DNA from: Coriobacteriales bacterium
Lineage (GTDB): Bacteria; Actinomycetota; Coriobacteriia; Coriobacteriales; UMGS124
Length of the DNA: 53,315 nt
Reading direction: 5' to 3'
Assembly (NCBI GenBank): GCA_017515595.1
Contig: JAFWFL010000038.1
Location: 1 to 53,315, forward strand
The position numbers and the translations under genes were made by a program. The notes beneath the pieces were generated by a model that searched no databases, was not told the DNA's origin, and saw only the letters and a list, made by a program, of their open reading frames with translations. Within the stretch, counting starts at the first letter, position 1, and each line of letters opens with the position of its first letter. This document shows, piece by piece, positions 26,548 to 35,817 of the stretch.

Positions 26548-28182
26548 TTACTCTAAAGCTGCGATCTTTTGGCCAACGAGCCAGCCCCAGGCGAGGCAAC
26601 GGCCATGGGAGTTACCGGGCATATTGATGGGATAGTCAACTGCATACAGATCGCCAGAAGCATTGCCTACCGCATACAGGCCGGGGATTGGGTTCTCGTC
26701 TTTGTCGATGCACTGAAGATCAGTGTTGACCCTCAGACCGCCTACAACAACGAGGATGGCAGGGCCGGCCTTGAGAGCGTAGAATGGACCTTCCTTGATG
26801 GGATACAGGAACTCGGGCTCCTTTGCGAAGTCATCGTCCACGCCCTTCTCGCAGAGCTCGTTGTAACGCTCAACCGAGGCGAGCATGTTCTCTTTGTTTA
26901 CTTGGCCTGCTTCTTCCAGCATGTCAGCAAGCTCTTCAAGCGTATCTGCCTTAAAGCCGTTACCGCCGCCAACAGCCATGTTAACAGCCCAGTCAATCAT
27001 GGAGTGGTCAAATTCCTGGCCAACGTTTCTGCTCATGGAATCCCAGAACATACCGCCGCCGTAATTAAGGCTGTCCTTGGTATCTTCGCCATAGTTGGAG
27101 TCAAAAATGGAGTAAGCATAGCAACCGGGCTGCTTCAGCATTTGCAGGGACTTCGCCTGAACCCAGTTGGCCTCGTTAAAGAAGCGCTTGCCGTTCTTGT
27201 TGAGGAACAGGAACGGACCATGGAACCATGCGCAGGCTTGGGGATGCAAAGCGATGGGAAGCGGACCATCCTGCATTACAGCGCCTACCCACATGCCCAT
27301 CTTCTGGCCATCACCGGTAGCGGCGCCGGCCGGAGTGTATTCATCCCTCAGAACACCCTTCATCATGGGCTCGCAGTATGCGTCCATCATCTCGGGATCC
27401 TGATGGATATCGCCGGTGGCGAGAATAACGGCCTTTGAAGCCAGGACCTTCTTGTAGCCGTCTGCAGAAGAGACAATAGCGCCAACAACGCGGTCGCCTT
27501 CCTTGATAAGCTGCTCTGCTCTATGCTCAAAGTAGAACGGAACACCCATATCCAGGCAATCAGCAAACATAAGGGCGGTAGGCATAAAGCCGCTTACGCC
27601 GTCAGGAATCTCAAAGTTGCCGGCGCCAAAGGTGTGGAAGTCCGGCTCTTCCGGAGCAATGCGGCTTGCGGAATAACCGGCATAGATATTGTATGTAGCG
27701 CCCCTCTTGTCTGCCTTATCCAACAGCCAGTCCATAGCAGGGCCGGTACTGTCGAACCACATCTTGACCAGGGCTTCGTTATTGCGGTTGCCACAGGTAC
27801 GGTTCCAGCGATACTGCGCTGCTACAGGCTCAATCTCATATCCCAGTTGCTTGTTCAAACGGGAGTTGCAGGCGCCAACGCCGCCGCCACGGCCGTTTGC
27901 TTGCGTGGTCTTCTCAAAAACAGCAACCTGAAGCCCATTCTCTGCGCAGGAGCAGGCAGCTGCTACGCCAGAAGTACCGGCGCCTAAAACGGCGACTTCG
28001 ACCTCGATGGTCTCTACAATCTGGCTGTCATCAATTGGTGCGGGAGGCTCTTCCCAGCTCCATCTCTTAGCTGCAGGAGCGGCCTTCTCTTCTTCTGCCA
28101 GAGCAGGGGCTACGCTCAAAGCAGCCATTCCGGCAGCGCTTGCTGCTGCGCCTTTCACAAAATCTCGTCTTGCCAGTTCCAT
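26548..28182 (-). CDS. Tat-exported FAD-dependent reductase, paralogue A of a recent duplicate pair
   Basis: 544 residues. Signal ARRDFVKG at 4-11 with cleavage likely after PALA near 29; Rossmann GAGTSGVAAA at 67-76; GDGQKMGMWVGA mid-protein; C-terminal FAD motif IPGLYAVGNASGDLYAVDYP. The catalytic region reads AGPAILVVVGGLRVN, not the fumarate pattern. It differs from the gene at 37537 at about 25 residues and one gap, i.e. about 95 percent identical, with eight changes between residues 162 and 202. Upstream (about 110 bp) and downstream (about 50 bp) flanks are also shared. Substrate unknown. Confidence 0.93.
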   Translation of the reverse strand: MELARRDFVKGAAASAAGMAALSVAPALAEEEKAAPAAKRWSWEEPPAPIDDSQIVETIEVEVAVLGAGTSGVAAACSCAENGLQVAVFEKTTQANGRGGGVGACNSRLNKQLGYEIEPVAAQYRWNRTCGNRNNEALVKMWFDSTGPAMDWLLDKADKRGATYNIYAGYSASRIAPEEPDFHTFGAGNFEIPDGVSGFMPTALMFADCLDMGVPFYFEHRAEQLIKEGDRVVGAIVSSADGYKKVLASKAVILATGDIHQDPEMMDAYCEPMMKGVLRDEYTPAGAATGDGQKMGMWVGAVMQDGPLPIALHPQACAWFHGPFLFLNKNGKRFFNEANWVQAKSLQMLKQPGCYAYSIFDSNYGEDTKDSLNYGGGMFWDSMSRNVGQEFDHSMIDWAVNMAVGGGNGFKADTLEELADMLEEAGQVNKENMLASVERYNELCEKGVDDDFAKEPEFLYPIKEGPFYALKAGPAILVVVGGLRVNTDLQCIDKDENPIPGLYAVGNASGDLYAVDYPINMPGNSHGRCLAWGWLVGQKIAALE

Positions 28183-28224
28183 TGAACTTTTCCTTTCTGT
28201 TCCGTGGATAGTTCACAATGTGTT

Positions 28225-28266
28225 ACCGGGGAGGATTGCCCTCCCCGGTAGTTATAATGATATAAC
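28225..28266 (-). promoter_or_regulatory. Leader hairpin and GTTATA-TATAAC dyad upstream of flavoprotein 26548
   Basis: ACCGGGGAGG / CCTCCCCGGT perfect 10-bp stem (28225-28249), then GTTATAATGATATAAC (28251-28266). The dyad is kept with one change in the paralogue (39238-39253), while the G+C stem is degraded there. Confidence 0.45.
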
Positions 28267-28363
28267 TATTTTCTTAAAGGTACAATATGCCGAGAAAAAC
28301 TCTTCTGCCTCTCACTTGGAAAGTTGCTCTCGGGTTCCCGGTCAGGCGAGCATAGCGCCCGCG

Positions 28364-30423
28364 TTATTCTTCTGTCTCCTCTTCCTCTTCTCCTCCCTCG
28401 TACTGGGCGGTAACAACAAGATGCCTCGTAATATAGCTATAGTCGTTGTCCCAGCCGGTATACTCATAGTTTTCGATCTCGGGAGGCTCGGGAGCCGTTG
28501 CGCTCTGACCGTAATCAACATACTCGCGCTTGATAGCCGTGTAGTCAACACCCTCGCGGAACTTGACGAGATACGGACCGTATTCGCTCATCAGGTTGCC
28601 TTCCATATCAAAGTAATTGCATACCAGGGTCTTATCGGCTTCGATTGTTATAACAAGGCCCTTACCCTGTACCCATGCGCTGCCGCCGCCCGGATTGTCA
28701 TACTCATAGTCAGCCATGCATCCGGCAGAAAGGTATACAAAGTTGATCTGGCGTTCAGTACCATGGTTATCTATGGTAATGATATCGCCCGGACGGTGTA
28801 CCATGTCGTAGTTCTCGTCAAAGTCGGTGTGGTTGTGACCCCACAGAACAACAATGTTCGGATACTTGTTAAAGACATCGAGGAGTTTCTCGGCGTTCTG
28901 TTCAACACGGTCGCCCCAGAAGTGAACCGGGAAGTGAGTCAGAATAAAAATCGGGATATCTTTTGGCGCCGTGCTCAGATACTCGTCCACCGTGGCAATA
29001 TCTTCTTCGCTGTATCCCTGGCTGAACCTTGCTGAAATAGCGCCGGCACCCAGGCAATAGATGATATAATCATCCGTTCTCATTGCCTCACCCAGGCGGA
29101 ACAACCGCTTTGCGGTGTCAAGCTCATAATTGTTCATAAAATCGCCGCCTGCAGAAGGGTACCATTCATGGTTACCAAAGGTATAGATCGCGGTGCCTAT
29201 CTCTCTGGCTTCTACCTTACTGTCTACATAGTCAAGAATAAACTTGGCATTGTTCCAATATGCCTCTGCCGTTCTGGAATGGGCGCTGCCCATGTCACCG
29301 CAAGAACCAAAGACATCAATATAACCTATCTGTTTTTGCACGTTGTCATACCATACCTGCAGGTTGCACTGGTCAAAGTTTGTGCTGTAGTGAATGTCGG
29401 AGGCGAACATCATGGTAATGGAACCATCGGCATTCTTAACTGCGTCTCTCACGACCGTGGGGAGATCGCTGCCGTTGGGAACAAACTTCTCTTCCTTGAC
29501 GGTCTTAGGCATTTCCCTTTCAAACAAGATGATCTCTGCTGCATCAGCCTCATCTTCGCTCTCGCCAAAGAGTCCCGTCTCGGGATCAAAGGTAAGATAA
29601 TACATTTTGTGCATGAGGATGGTTTTTGTCTCTGCATCATACTCAAAGGTTCTGCCGCCCGAGAAGGTCATAAACCCGTGGCTTCCTGAGAAAATGAACT
29701 TTCCGGGAATACCGGCGTTCTCAACAGTGTCCTCTTCCCTTGCTGTCCAAACGGCATATTTCTCGGGACTTATGATGGCATCATCTTCAATAGTTACCGT
29801 GCGAGAACCTAATCCGTCCTCATCATAGCTCAGCGCGTAATTTACTCCGCCGATCTCAGTAACTACGACGTACTGGTTATCCTCTTCAAAAGCATCTGCT
29901 TTGGTAAATACGGGATAGGCTCATAAATGGTTATCTGTGCTGCATCAGCCTCATCTTCGCTCTCGTCAAAGAGTCCCGTCTCAGGGTCAAAGGTGAGGTA
30001 ATACATCTTGTGCATGAGAATGGTTTTTGTCTCTGGGTCATACTCAAAGGTTCTGCCGCCTGTGTAAATCATAAACCCGTGGCTTCCGAAGAAAATGAAC
30101 TTTCCGGGAGTACCGGCGCTTTCAATAGTATCTTCTTCTCGAGGTATCCACACGGCTTTTTTGTCTTCGAGTGTTATGATTCCGTCTTCCTCGGTAACAC
30201 ATACAGAAGTCAGTTCTTCGTCATAGGCCAGTGCATACTTAGCTCCGTCGACTTCTGCGACAATCAGGCAATCCAAGCCCTCCACTAATGTGTTTGTGGC
30301 TTGGTACTCCAATGCTTCTTCTACCTCAGAAGCAAAAGAGAGTGCTTCCATACCCATACTGGCCATAGCGGCAGTTGCAGCAGCACGGGTAATAAAGCTT
30401 CGCCTTGATAGACCCTTTAACAT
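28364..30423 (-). pseudogene. Tat-exported metallophosphoesterase with duplicated N-terminal domain, one frame break
   Basis: ATG 30423 (GGAGG upstream) starts a Tat signal SRRSFITRA and a beta-rich domain of about 125 residues. The frame stops at 29863 as written, but restoring one C in the CCC at 29912-29914 lets it run on as EPIPVFTKADAFEED into a second copy of the same domain (shared GGRTFEYD, KTILMHKMYYLTFDPETGLF) and then the calcineurin-like enzyme: FASDIHY, GSCGDMG, FGNHEWY, THFPVHF, GHNHTD, the full metal-binding set. The tail is Glu-rich (EGGEEEEETEE). Repaired length is about 685 residues. Function as an exported phosphatase or nucleotidase is plausible. Confidence 0.78.
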
Positions 30424-31046
30424 GTTGAATCCTCCATTAATAATCGATTACAACAAAACCTGTACGAGCGGGCATGTTCAACCCGCTAAAACACAGAGCG
30501 CTTGGACGGGACACAAGACTACATGTCTGTATGGTTCTTTCCATAACAGCAGTTTGCACTATCCATGAACTCGGGGTTCTCGTACGGCGGGAACTATATC
30601 AATTACGTTGGTGATCCATCTATGAACCAATGGTAAACTATATGTTATAAATAGTAAACTATTGGTTTACTAATGATTTGATACTTTGTCTTTTGAGGAG
30701 AAAACAAAACCTTAGCGAGCGTTTATCTTCCCGTTACTTTTAGAACTACTTTGCTGTCATTTGATACTTTAAAGAAAAACACGTGTTCATAATAGTATTA
30801 TATGGCTAACTCATTACTATGTGCATTCGTAATACAAATCGCATCATATAACGAAATGTCAAAACTCATTCAAAATATACCCTATTGTCAGAATGCCGCT
30901 TATCTCAAAAAGCAATGCCCGTGTTCCACATCGGTGATTCACATTTAGTGCACATACTTTTTGCTAATAAGACAAACCGGTTATCTTAAAAGGATGCCGG
31001 ATATCTCTCAAAGGCCTCGATTTTGACCAACACTATACAGTTGTCA
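30424..31046. promoter_or_regulatory. AT-rich gene-free region with GTTTAC dyad
   Basis: TAGTAAAC-tattg-GTTTACTA (30652-30672) is a perfect 8-bp dyad, with a further TGGTAAACTAT at about 30631. Similar GGTTTAC boxes lie before the XRE gene (31951-31976). The remaining sequence shows no gene. Confidence 0.45.
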
Positions 31047-31415
31047 TCAGTCCCGGATCAGGCTGATTCTTTGAATTGATTCCATTCTGATAAGCTTGTT
31101 TTTGGTCCCCTTGGGGCCTTCAATTTGCACGAGCATCCAGTCTTCATCTACGTCAAGGATGGTATTGGAACCGTGCTTTGTGTTTCCGTACATAACAACA
31201 TCAACGTCTTCATGGTCTTCTTTTAAGTCGAGTTCAACTTGTTTTCCTATGTAAGATTTGGCAGCCTGCAACAAAGCCCTACGGTCCTCATACAGTGGCG
31301 TTCCCTTTGTTTTTGTAAGCTGTTCTTCCAAAGACTCCACCCGGTGTTTTAAAGAACAGACCTGGAGATATGCGAACAGGCCAAAAATACCGAATACAAT
31401 TCCAATATACTCCAT
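31047..31415 (-). CDS. Single-pass membrane protein with beta-rich C-terminal domain
   Basis: 122 residues: an N-terminal helix (IGIVFGIFGLFAYLQVC), a short coiled segment (HRVESLEEQLTKTKG), then a domain that ends NKLIRMESIQRISLIRD. That last domain resembles the tail of the adjacent XRE regulator (GHIEKLIPVSSVRSIEILKE), including a WM-V pattern 20 residues earlier. The start overlaps the regulator's stop by one base (TGATG), so the two are coupled. Function unknown; perhaps a membrane partner that shares a ligand or binding surface with the regulator. Confidence 0.75.
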   Translation of the reverse strand: MEYIGIVFGIFGLFAYLQVCSLKHRVESLEEQLTKTKGTPLYEDRRALLQAAKSYIGKQVELDLKEDHEDVDVVMYGNTKHGSNTILDVDEDWMLVQIEGPKGTKNKLIRMESIQRISLIRD

Positions 31416-31870
31416 CAGTCTTCCTCCTTGAGAATTTCTATTGAACGCACGGAAGACACCGGGATCAGTTTTTCAATATGACCCTTTTTCAGCTCGGCAG
31501 AGACTTTCATCCAGTTGCCCTCAAAATCAATAACGCGGCAATCAGTGTTGTAGAGATCAATATCTGCTTCCTCATCAAAAAAGGCCAGTTTTACTCTCTT
31601 TCCCGCTGCTGATTTCAAAAGCCTGCTCACGCCTCTTTCTACAGACGGTTGTTCCTCGACAACGTCGTCTTTTAACAGATAATCGCAGCTAACGCCCAGG
31701 ATATCAGCTATTTCTCCAATTTTCTCGATATCCGGCATAGCCGTGCCTGCTTCCCAGCGGCATACGGTTTGCCTGGTTACAAACATCTTCTCGGCAAATT
31801 CGGTCTGGGTAAGACCAAGGTCTTTTCTCTTTTTCGCTATCTTGCTACCAAGCTCATTCATGGTAATCAC
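31415..31870 (-). CDS. XRE-family regulator with beta-rich C-terminal domain
   Basis: About 151 residues from GTG 31870 (AAAGGAG four to five bases upstream) or 148 from ATG 31861. Helix-turn-helix at residues 5-60: LGLTQTEFAEKMFVTRQTVC, RWEAGTAMPDIEKIGEIADI. A linker is followed by a domain (AGKRVKLAFFDEEADIDLY...NWMKVSAEL) shared with the downstream membrane protein. GGTTTAC direct repeats just upstream are probable binding sites, also seen before the metallophosphoesterase. Confidence 0.88.
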   Translation of the reverse strand: MITMNELGSKIAKKRKDLGLTQTEFAEKMFVTRQTVCRWEAGTAMPDIEKIGEIADILGVSCDYLLKDDVVEEQPSVERGVSRLLKSAAGKRVKLAFFDEEADIDLYNTDCRVIDFEGNWMKVSAELKKGHIEKLIPVSSVRSIEILKEED

Positions 31871-31950
31871 GGTCTCCTTTCTGTACCTACCCGGTATTCT
31901 ATGGTGTTTGCCCCCAATTGTACAAGAAGAACCGGCGTGCAAAATGTAAC

Positions 31951-31980
31951 ATGGTGGTTTACATAAGTGGTTTACTTATG
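31951..31980 (-). promoter_or_regulatory. GGTTTAC repeats upstream of XRE gene
   Basis: Two direct GTGGTTTAC boxes (about 31953 and 31966), the second extended to a GTAAAC-compatible dyad with CATAAG..CTTATG. Compare 30652-30672. Confidence 0.45.
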
Positions 31981-32028
31981 AGTGTCAACGCCTAAACAAC
32001 CGGCGTCTCACGCATGCTGATACCGGTT

Positions 32029-32063
32029 CGTGCACATTTGAGCGCACACCTCAAATGTGCACG
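32029..32063. terminator. Terminator between PIN module and XRE region
   Basis: Perfect 14-bp arms CGTGCACATTTGAG / CTCAAATGTGCACG, 7-base loop, TTTATTT on the plus-strand side. Confidence 0.75.
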
Positions 32064-32064
32064 T

Positions 32065-32565
32065 TTATTTATCTTTTAATATATTGAGAAGCTCTTGGAC
32101 TTGGGACGGAGTTTTTGCCAATACGGGGGAGTGCTTAAGGAGAGACTCGTCGGTTGTAACGAGAAGGTCTGCTTTTGAGCGCTCCGCTGCTGCCAATACC
32201 AGGTTATCTTCTAAGTCTGAATGTATACTGCGCAGTTTCTTTGCCAGCCAGACATCAGACATGTCCATACCAACAGCAGTTGCATTCTCTTCGAGATGGT
32301 CTATACAAGCCCATGCAAGCTGTTGAATTGACTGAGCATCAGCATCACTCACTACGTCTCCGCTGTCTCTGATCTGCTTCTTTACAAGACGATCAATCAT
32401 GAAAAACAAATCCTTTGCGGTGGTTACCGCGTAAAGCAATGTCACATTGTTCAAGAAAGCCGCATCAATCAAATTAAACGCTTCTTTGTGACCTGCCCTG
32501 TCAGTTAAATAATAGTCCAGCCAAACGCAGGTATCTATGAGGATGGTATACGGTTGGATGCTCAT
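32065..32565 (-). CDS. PIN-domain protein (probable VapC-like toxin)
   Basis: 166 residues. The PIN fold is shown by ILIDTCVWLDYY at the start (first Asp), LEDNLVLAAAERSKADLLVT near the end (second and third acidic residues) and the final TDESLL. PIN toxins are Mg-dependent RNases. The start overlaps the upstream antitoxin stop by one base, typical of such pairs. Its length (166) is greater than a classic VapC (130), with a helical insert in the middle. Confidence 0.82.
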   Translation of the reverse strand: MSIQPYTILIDTCVWLDYYLTDRAGHKEAFNLIDAAFLNNVTLLYAVTTAKDLFFMIDRLVKKQIRDSGDVVSDADAQSIQQLAWACIDHLEENATAVGMDMSDVWLAKKLRSIHSDLEDNLVLAAAERSKADLLVTTDESLLKHSPVLAKTPSQVQELLNILKDK

Positions 32566-32915
32566 TACGTTGCCTGCCTCTCTTCGATAAGGCTGTCATA
32601 GTATTCATCACGTAATTCCTTATAGGAGAGTTCTTTGATTAGTGAGGTACCAGTCCCAGCCAATCTCTTTGAAAGAAATTGTTCAATGAGCTGGGATGGG
32701 TGCACCTCTCTGGACGCAGTTTCTGTTCCTGAGTGCTCAGGTTTAAACTTTAAAACATTACCAACATAAGCCGGATTGCGCTCATTATCTGCTGCAAACT
32801 GCCATACCGCACGCACAGCAGCAGAAGGGCTATAGCCCGCTTTCGCCAGCACGGCATCGCCTCGATATTTTAAAGAGCTGTCTATCCTTACATTCATTTG
32901 CATATCTCTGCTCAT
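32565..32915 (-). CDS. Ribbon-helix-helix antitoxin (RelB/DinJ-like)
   Basis: 116 residues, GGGGGAGG before the ATG. The start MQMNVRIDSSLKYRGDAVLA and SPSAAVRAVWQF form the RelB/DinJ-type ribbon-helix-helix. The C-terminal half (HPSQLIEQFLSKR...YKELRDEYYD) would contact the PIN toxin. Pairing RHH of this type with PIN is common. Confidence 0.8.
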   Translation of the reverse strand: MSRDMQMNVRIDSSLKYRGDAVLAKAGYSPSAAVRAVWQFAADNERNPAYVGNVLKFKPEHSGTETASREVHPSQLIEQFLSKRLAGTGTSLIKELSYKELRDEYYDSLIEERQAT

Positions 32916-33060
32916 ATCATCCTCCCCCTAATTATGTATAGCATAGTATAGCGTACAGATTCAAAACAATTAATCAGAATGCTCAAGTACAGAGAGAGCA
33001 CAAGCACACATCTCGGGTGTGCATCATTGAGCAATATGTTGAATGCTTATGTCAAAACGT

Positions 33061-33128
33061 TATAGGTGGCTTAATGAATCCTTATAGCTGGTAAATCTTG
33101 TAACAGAATGATAACGATATTACTATAA
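33061..33128 (+). promoter_or_regulatory. Conserved promoter block shared by molybdoenzyme loci 2 and 3, copy 1
   Basis: 33061-33104 matches 42216-42259 at 37 of 44 bases (TATAGGTGSCTTAATGAWTC...), and 15 bp further both have ATTACTATAA, a likely -10 region. Located 220 bp before the catalytic gene. The remaining 32916-33060 holds no gene. Confidence 0.65.
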
Positions 33129-33348
33129 CCATGTCTTATTGTGCAATTTTTCAGGTGCAAAATGAGAGGAGGAAAAACAGCGGGACGCATCTTGTTTGAG
33201 AGAGACATGATGCGCAGGTTAAAGCTGCTGCAACCGTGCGTACCGGACCATTCATAACCCGGGGTTCCAAGCCACGTTGCGAATCTTAATGAAAAATGGT
33301 TTGACCATGCATTAAGATGCCATTTTAAAGGAGAGGGAGGAAACAGAT

Positions 33349-35799
33349 ATGCCTTTTGAAACGCATAGTTTCTCACGTAGGAATTTCATTAAAGGAGCCG
33401 CGGTTGTATCTGCCGCCGGCGCCTTGGCTGCCTGCTTGCCCAACACGCAGAATCTTATCGCAGCCGCTCAGGCTGATGAAGCAAAAAGCCCCGATACCAT
33501 TTTTGCAGGTACATGCGCTGGTAACTGCTCGGGCGGATGCTTTATGAACATCCATGTGCGCGACGGACAGATTGTTCGCACCACCGCACGCGATTTCCCG
33601 GACACGCAGTACAACCGTATTTGCGCCAAGGGCGTAGGCATGGTTGGCCGTGTATACGGTGCCAAGCGTCTGCGTTACCCCATGCGTCGTGTTGGCGAGC
33701 GCGGAAGCGGCGAGTGGGAGCGCATTACCTGGGACGAGGCCATTAACGAGCTTTGCTCCAAGTGGAAGGAATACACTGACGAGTACGGCCCCGAGGCCAT
33801 GAGCATTATGACCGGTTCGGGCAACTACCACATCGCAAGCGGTATGGGCGGCTACTATGGCGCCTGCAACCTGCTCCGCAACATTACCGGTGCTTCTACC
33901 TTGGGCTTTAACGTAGACGCAGCAGCCTTTATTGGCTGGACCCGCGCTGTTGGCGGCTTTGCCCAGAATGAGGCAAAGGACGTCTTTAACTCCAAGACCA
34001 TCATCGTGTGGGGCGCTAACCCCTCGGTCTCAGGCATGCAGATGTTCCACTTCACTCTTGAGGCCAAGGACAAGGGTGCCCGCGTTATTGTGATTGACCC
34101 GGTGTTCAATGCAACCGCCGCGAAGGCAGACGAGTTCATTCCGGTCCGCGCCGGCTACGACGGACCTCTCGCCATGGCATGCCTTAACTACATTAATGAC
34201 ATGAACTGGTGGAACGAGGACATTCTCAAGAACAAGACCCAGGCTCCGTTCCTCATCAAAGAAGACGGTATGTACCTGCGTATGGTTGACCTTGGCGTTG
34301 AGCCTCCCATGGTAACCGATCCTGCTACCGGTGCCGAGACACCCGGCGTAAGCCCGTATGCAGTATGGGACCTCGCTACCAACAGCGCCGTCGCCTATAC
34401 CGACGCCCAGGATCCGGCAATCCGTGAGGTTGCCCCTATCAACGGCATCAAGGTTCAAACCGCCTTTGAGAATTTGCTCGAGCAAATCGCTCCGTATACC
34501 GTGGCTGAAGCTGCACGTATGTGCCGCGTGACTGAAGACCAGATTATGGAACTCGCCCGTACCTACGTTGAGGACGGTCCCGTTTGCACCATCTCAATGA
34601 TGGGTCCTGACCACTACTTCAACGGCCAGTACAGCACATGGCCCATGTTCCTCCTCGCCGCCGTTACCGACAACATCTGCAAGCCCGGCGGCGGCATTGG
34701 TTACCCGCAGTTCACCGCTCCTGGTGCCGGCATCCTCAACGCTCTGTCCTGCTATCCCTTAGATGGAGTAGGCGCCGGCCGCACCGTAAACGACAACGTT
34801 ATTCTCGACACGCTCGAGACCGGCATGCATGGCGGCGTTCCCATTACCATCAAGGGTACCTGGATTAGCCATGTGAACCCCCTCTGCACGCTTGGCGACC
34901 GCAACTACACGCTTACCTGGATGGATAAGCTTGACTTCATCGCCGTTTCCGACATCTATATGACCGAGACCGCAGCTCATGCAGACCTCGTTTTGCCGGC
35001 ATCAATGTGGTTTGAATCTGACGACATCTTTACCGCATTTGGTACACACACCTATATTACCTGGACCGACAAGGCCATCGAGCCGCTCGGCGAGTCAAAG
35101 CCCGACTATGAGATTTGGGGCGCGGTTGCAAACGGCCTCGGCCTTGGCGACAAGTGGCCTTCAAAGGAAGACTTCCTGAGGTCCACCATTGATACTGACC
35201 TTGCCCGTTCACTCGGCATTACCTATGAGTCACTCAAAGAGCAGAAGATCTTTAAGTACTATGCTGATGATGACTTTGTAATCTCCGCAATGGCAACCGA
35301 GACCGGCCGTGCAGGTATGTACTATGACACCGTTATCTCCCGCGGCTGGGATCTTGGCCAGGAGTTTGACGATAAGAAAGAGCGTATGGTTTACTGGGAG
35401 GAGCCCGGCGAGGTTGGCGAGCACAGCGAGCTTCTCAAGAAGTATCCGTTCCATATGTTCAGCGACCATATGCGCACCCGTACGCACTCCCAGTGGGCCG
35501 ACTGCGAGCTCATGAAGGAATACGAGCCCGAACCCGTTGTACGTATGTGCTCCGCAGATGCCGAGGCGCTCGGCCTCAAAGAGGGAGATGCTGCGCGCAT
35601 CTTTAACGACCGTGGCTATGTTGTTATGAAGGTCAACATCCATGACGGCCTGCCTCAGGGCATGGTATCTTCTCCGCGAAGCTTCCAGGAAGACGAGTTT
35701 ATAGACGGACATTATTCAAGCCTGCCTTCAACCGAGTTTAACCAATGCGCCGCTAACCTGGCGTTTAACGACGTAGCTGTTGGCATCGAAAAGGCATAA
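33349..35799 (+). CDS. Molybdopterin oxidoreductase, DMSO reductase family, Tat signal with lipobox; locus 2
   Basis: 816 residues, GGGAGG before the ATG. Tat motif SRRNFIKG at 9-16; the hydrophobic segment ends in LAAC (26-29), a lipobox, so the mature enzyme may be a lipoprotein anchored at Cys 29. Cysteines C56, C60, C64 and C92 (C-x3-C-x3-C-x27-C) fit the FS0 cluster. Molybdopterin domains follow (IVWGANPSVSGMQMF; VLPASMWFESDD; EGDAARIFNDRGYVV). First gene of an operon with FeS subunit and TorD chaperone. Acceptor unknown; not close enough by eye to name DmsA, TorA or a specific reductase. Confidence 0.94.
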   Translation: MPFETHSFSRRNFIKGAAVVSAAGALAACLPNTQNLIAAAQADEAKSPDTIFAGTCAGNCSGGCFMNIHVRDGQIVRTTARDFPDTQYNRICAKGVGMVGRVYGAKRLRYPMRRVGERGSGEWERITWDEAINELCSKWKEYTDEYGPEAMSIMTGSGNYHIASGMGGYYGACNLLRNITGASTLGFNVDAAAFIGWTRAVGGFAQNEAKDVFNSKTIIVWGANPSVSGMQMFHFTLEAKDKGARVIVIDPVFNATAAKADEFIPVRAGYDGPLAMACLNYINDMNWWNEDILKNKTQAPFLIKEDGMYLRMVDLGVEPPMVTDPATGAETPGVSPYAVWDLATNSAVAYTDAQDPAIREVAPINGIKVQTAFENLLEQIAPYTVAEAARMCRVTEDQIMELARTYVEDGPVCTISMMGPDHYFNGQYSTWPMFLLAAVTDNICKPGGGIGYPQFTAPGAGILNALSCYPLDGVGAGRTVNDNVILDTLETGMHGGVPITIKGTWISHVNPLCTLGDRNYTLTWMDKLDFIAVSDIYMTETAAHADLVLPASMWFESDDIFTAFGTHTYITWTDKAIEPLGESKPDYEIWGAVANGLGLGDKWPSKEDFLRSTIDTDLARSLGITYESLKEQKIFKYYADDDFVISAMATETGRAGMYYDTVISRGWDLGQEFDDKKERMVYWEEPGEVGEHSELLKKYPFHMFSDHMRTRTHSQWADCELMKEYEPEPVVRMCSADAEALGLKEGDAARIFNDRGYVVMKVNIHDGLPQGMVSSPRSFQEDEFIDGHYSSLPSTEFNQCAANLAFNDVAVGIEKA

Positions 35800-35817
35800 A
35801 GAGGAGTGTGATAAGCA

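Noticed and set aside
28007-29035. 342-residue plus-strand frame
   Set aside because: It spans the start of one flavoprotein and the phosphoesterase on the opposite strand; no domain signal.
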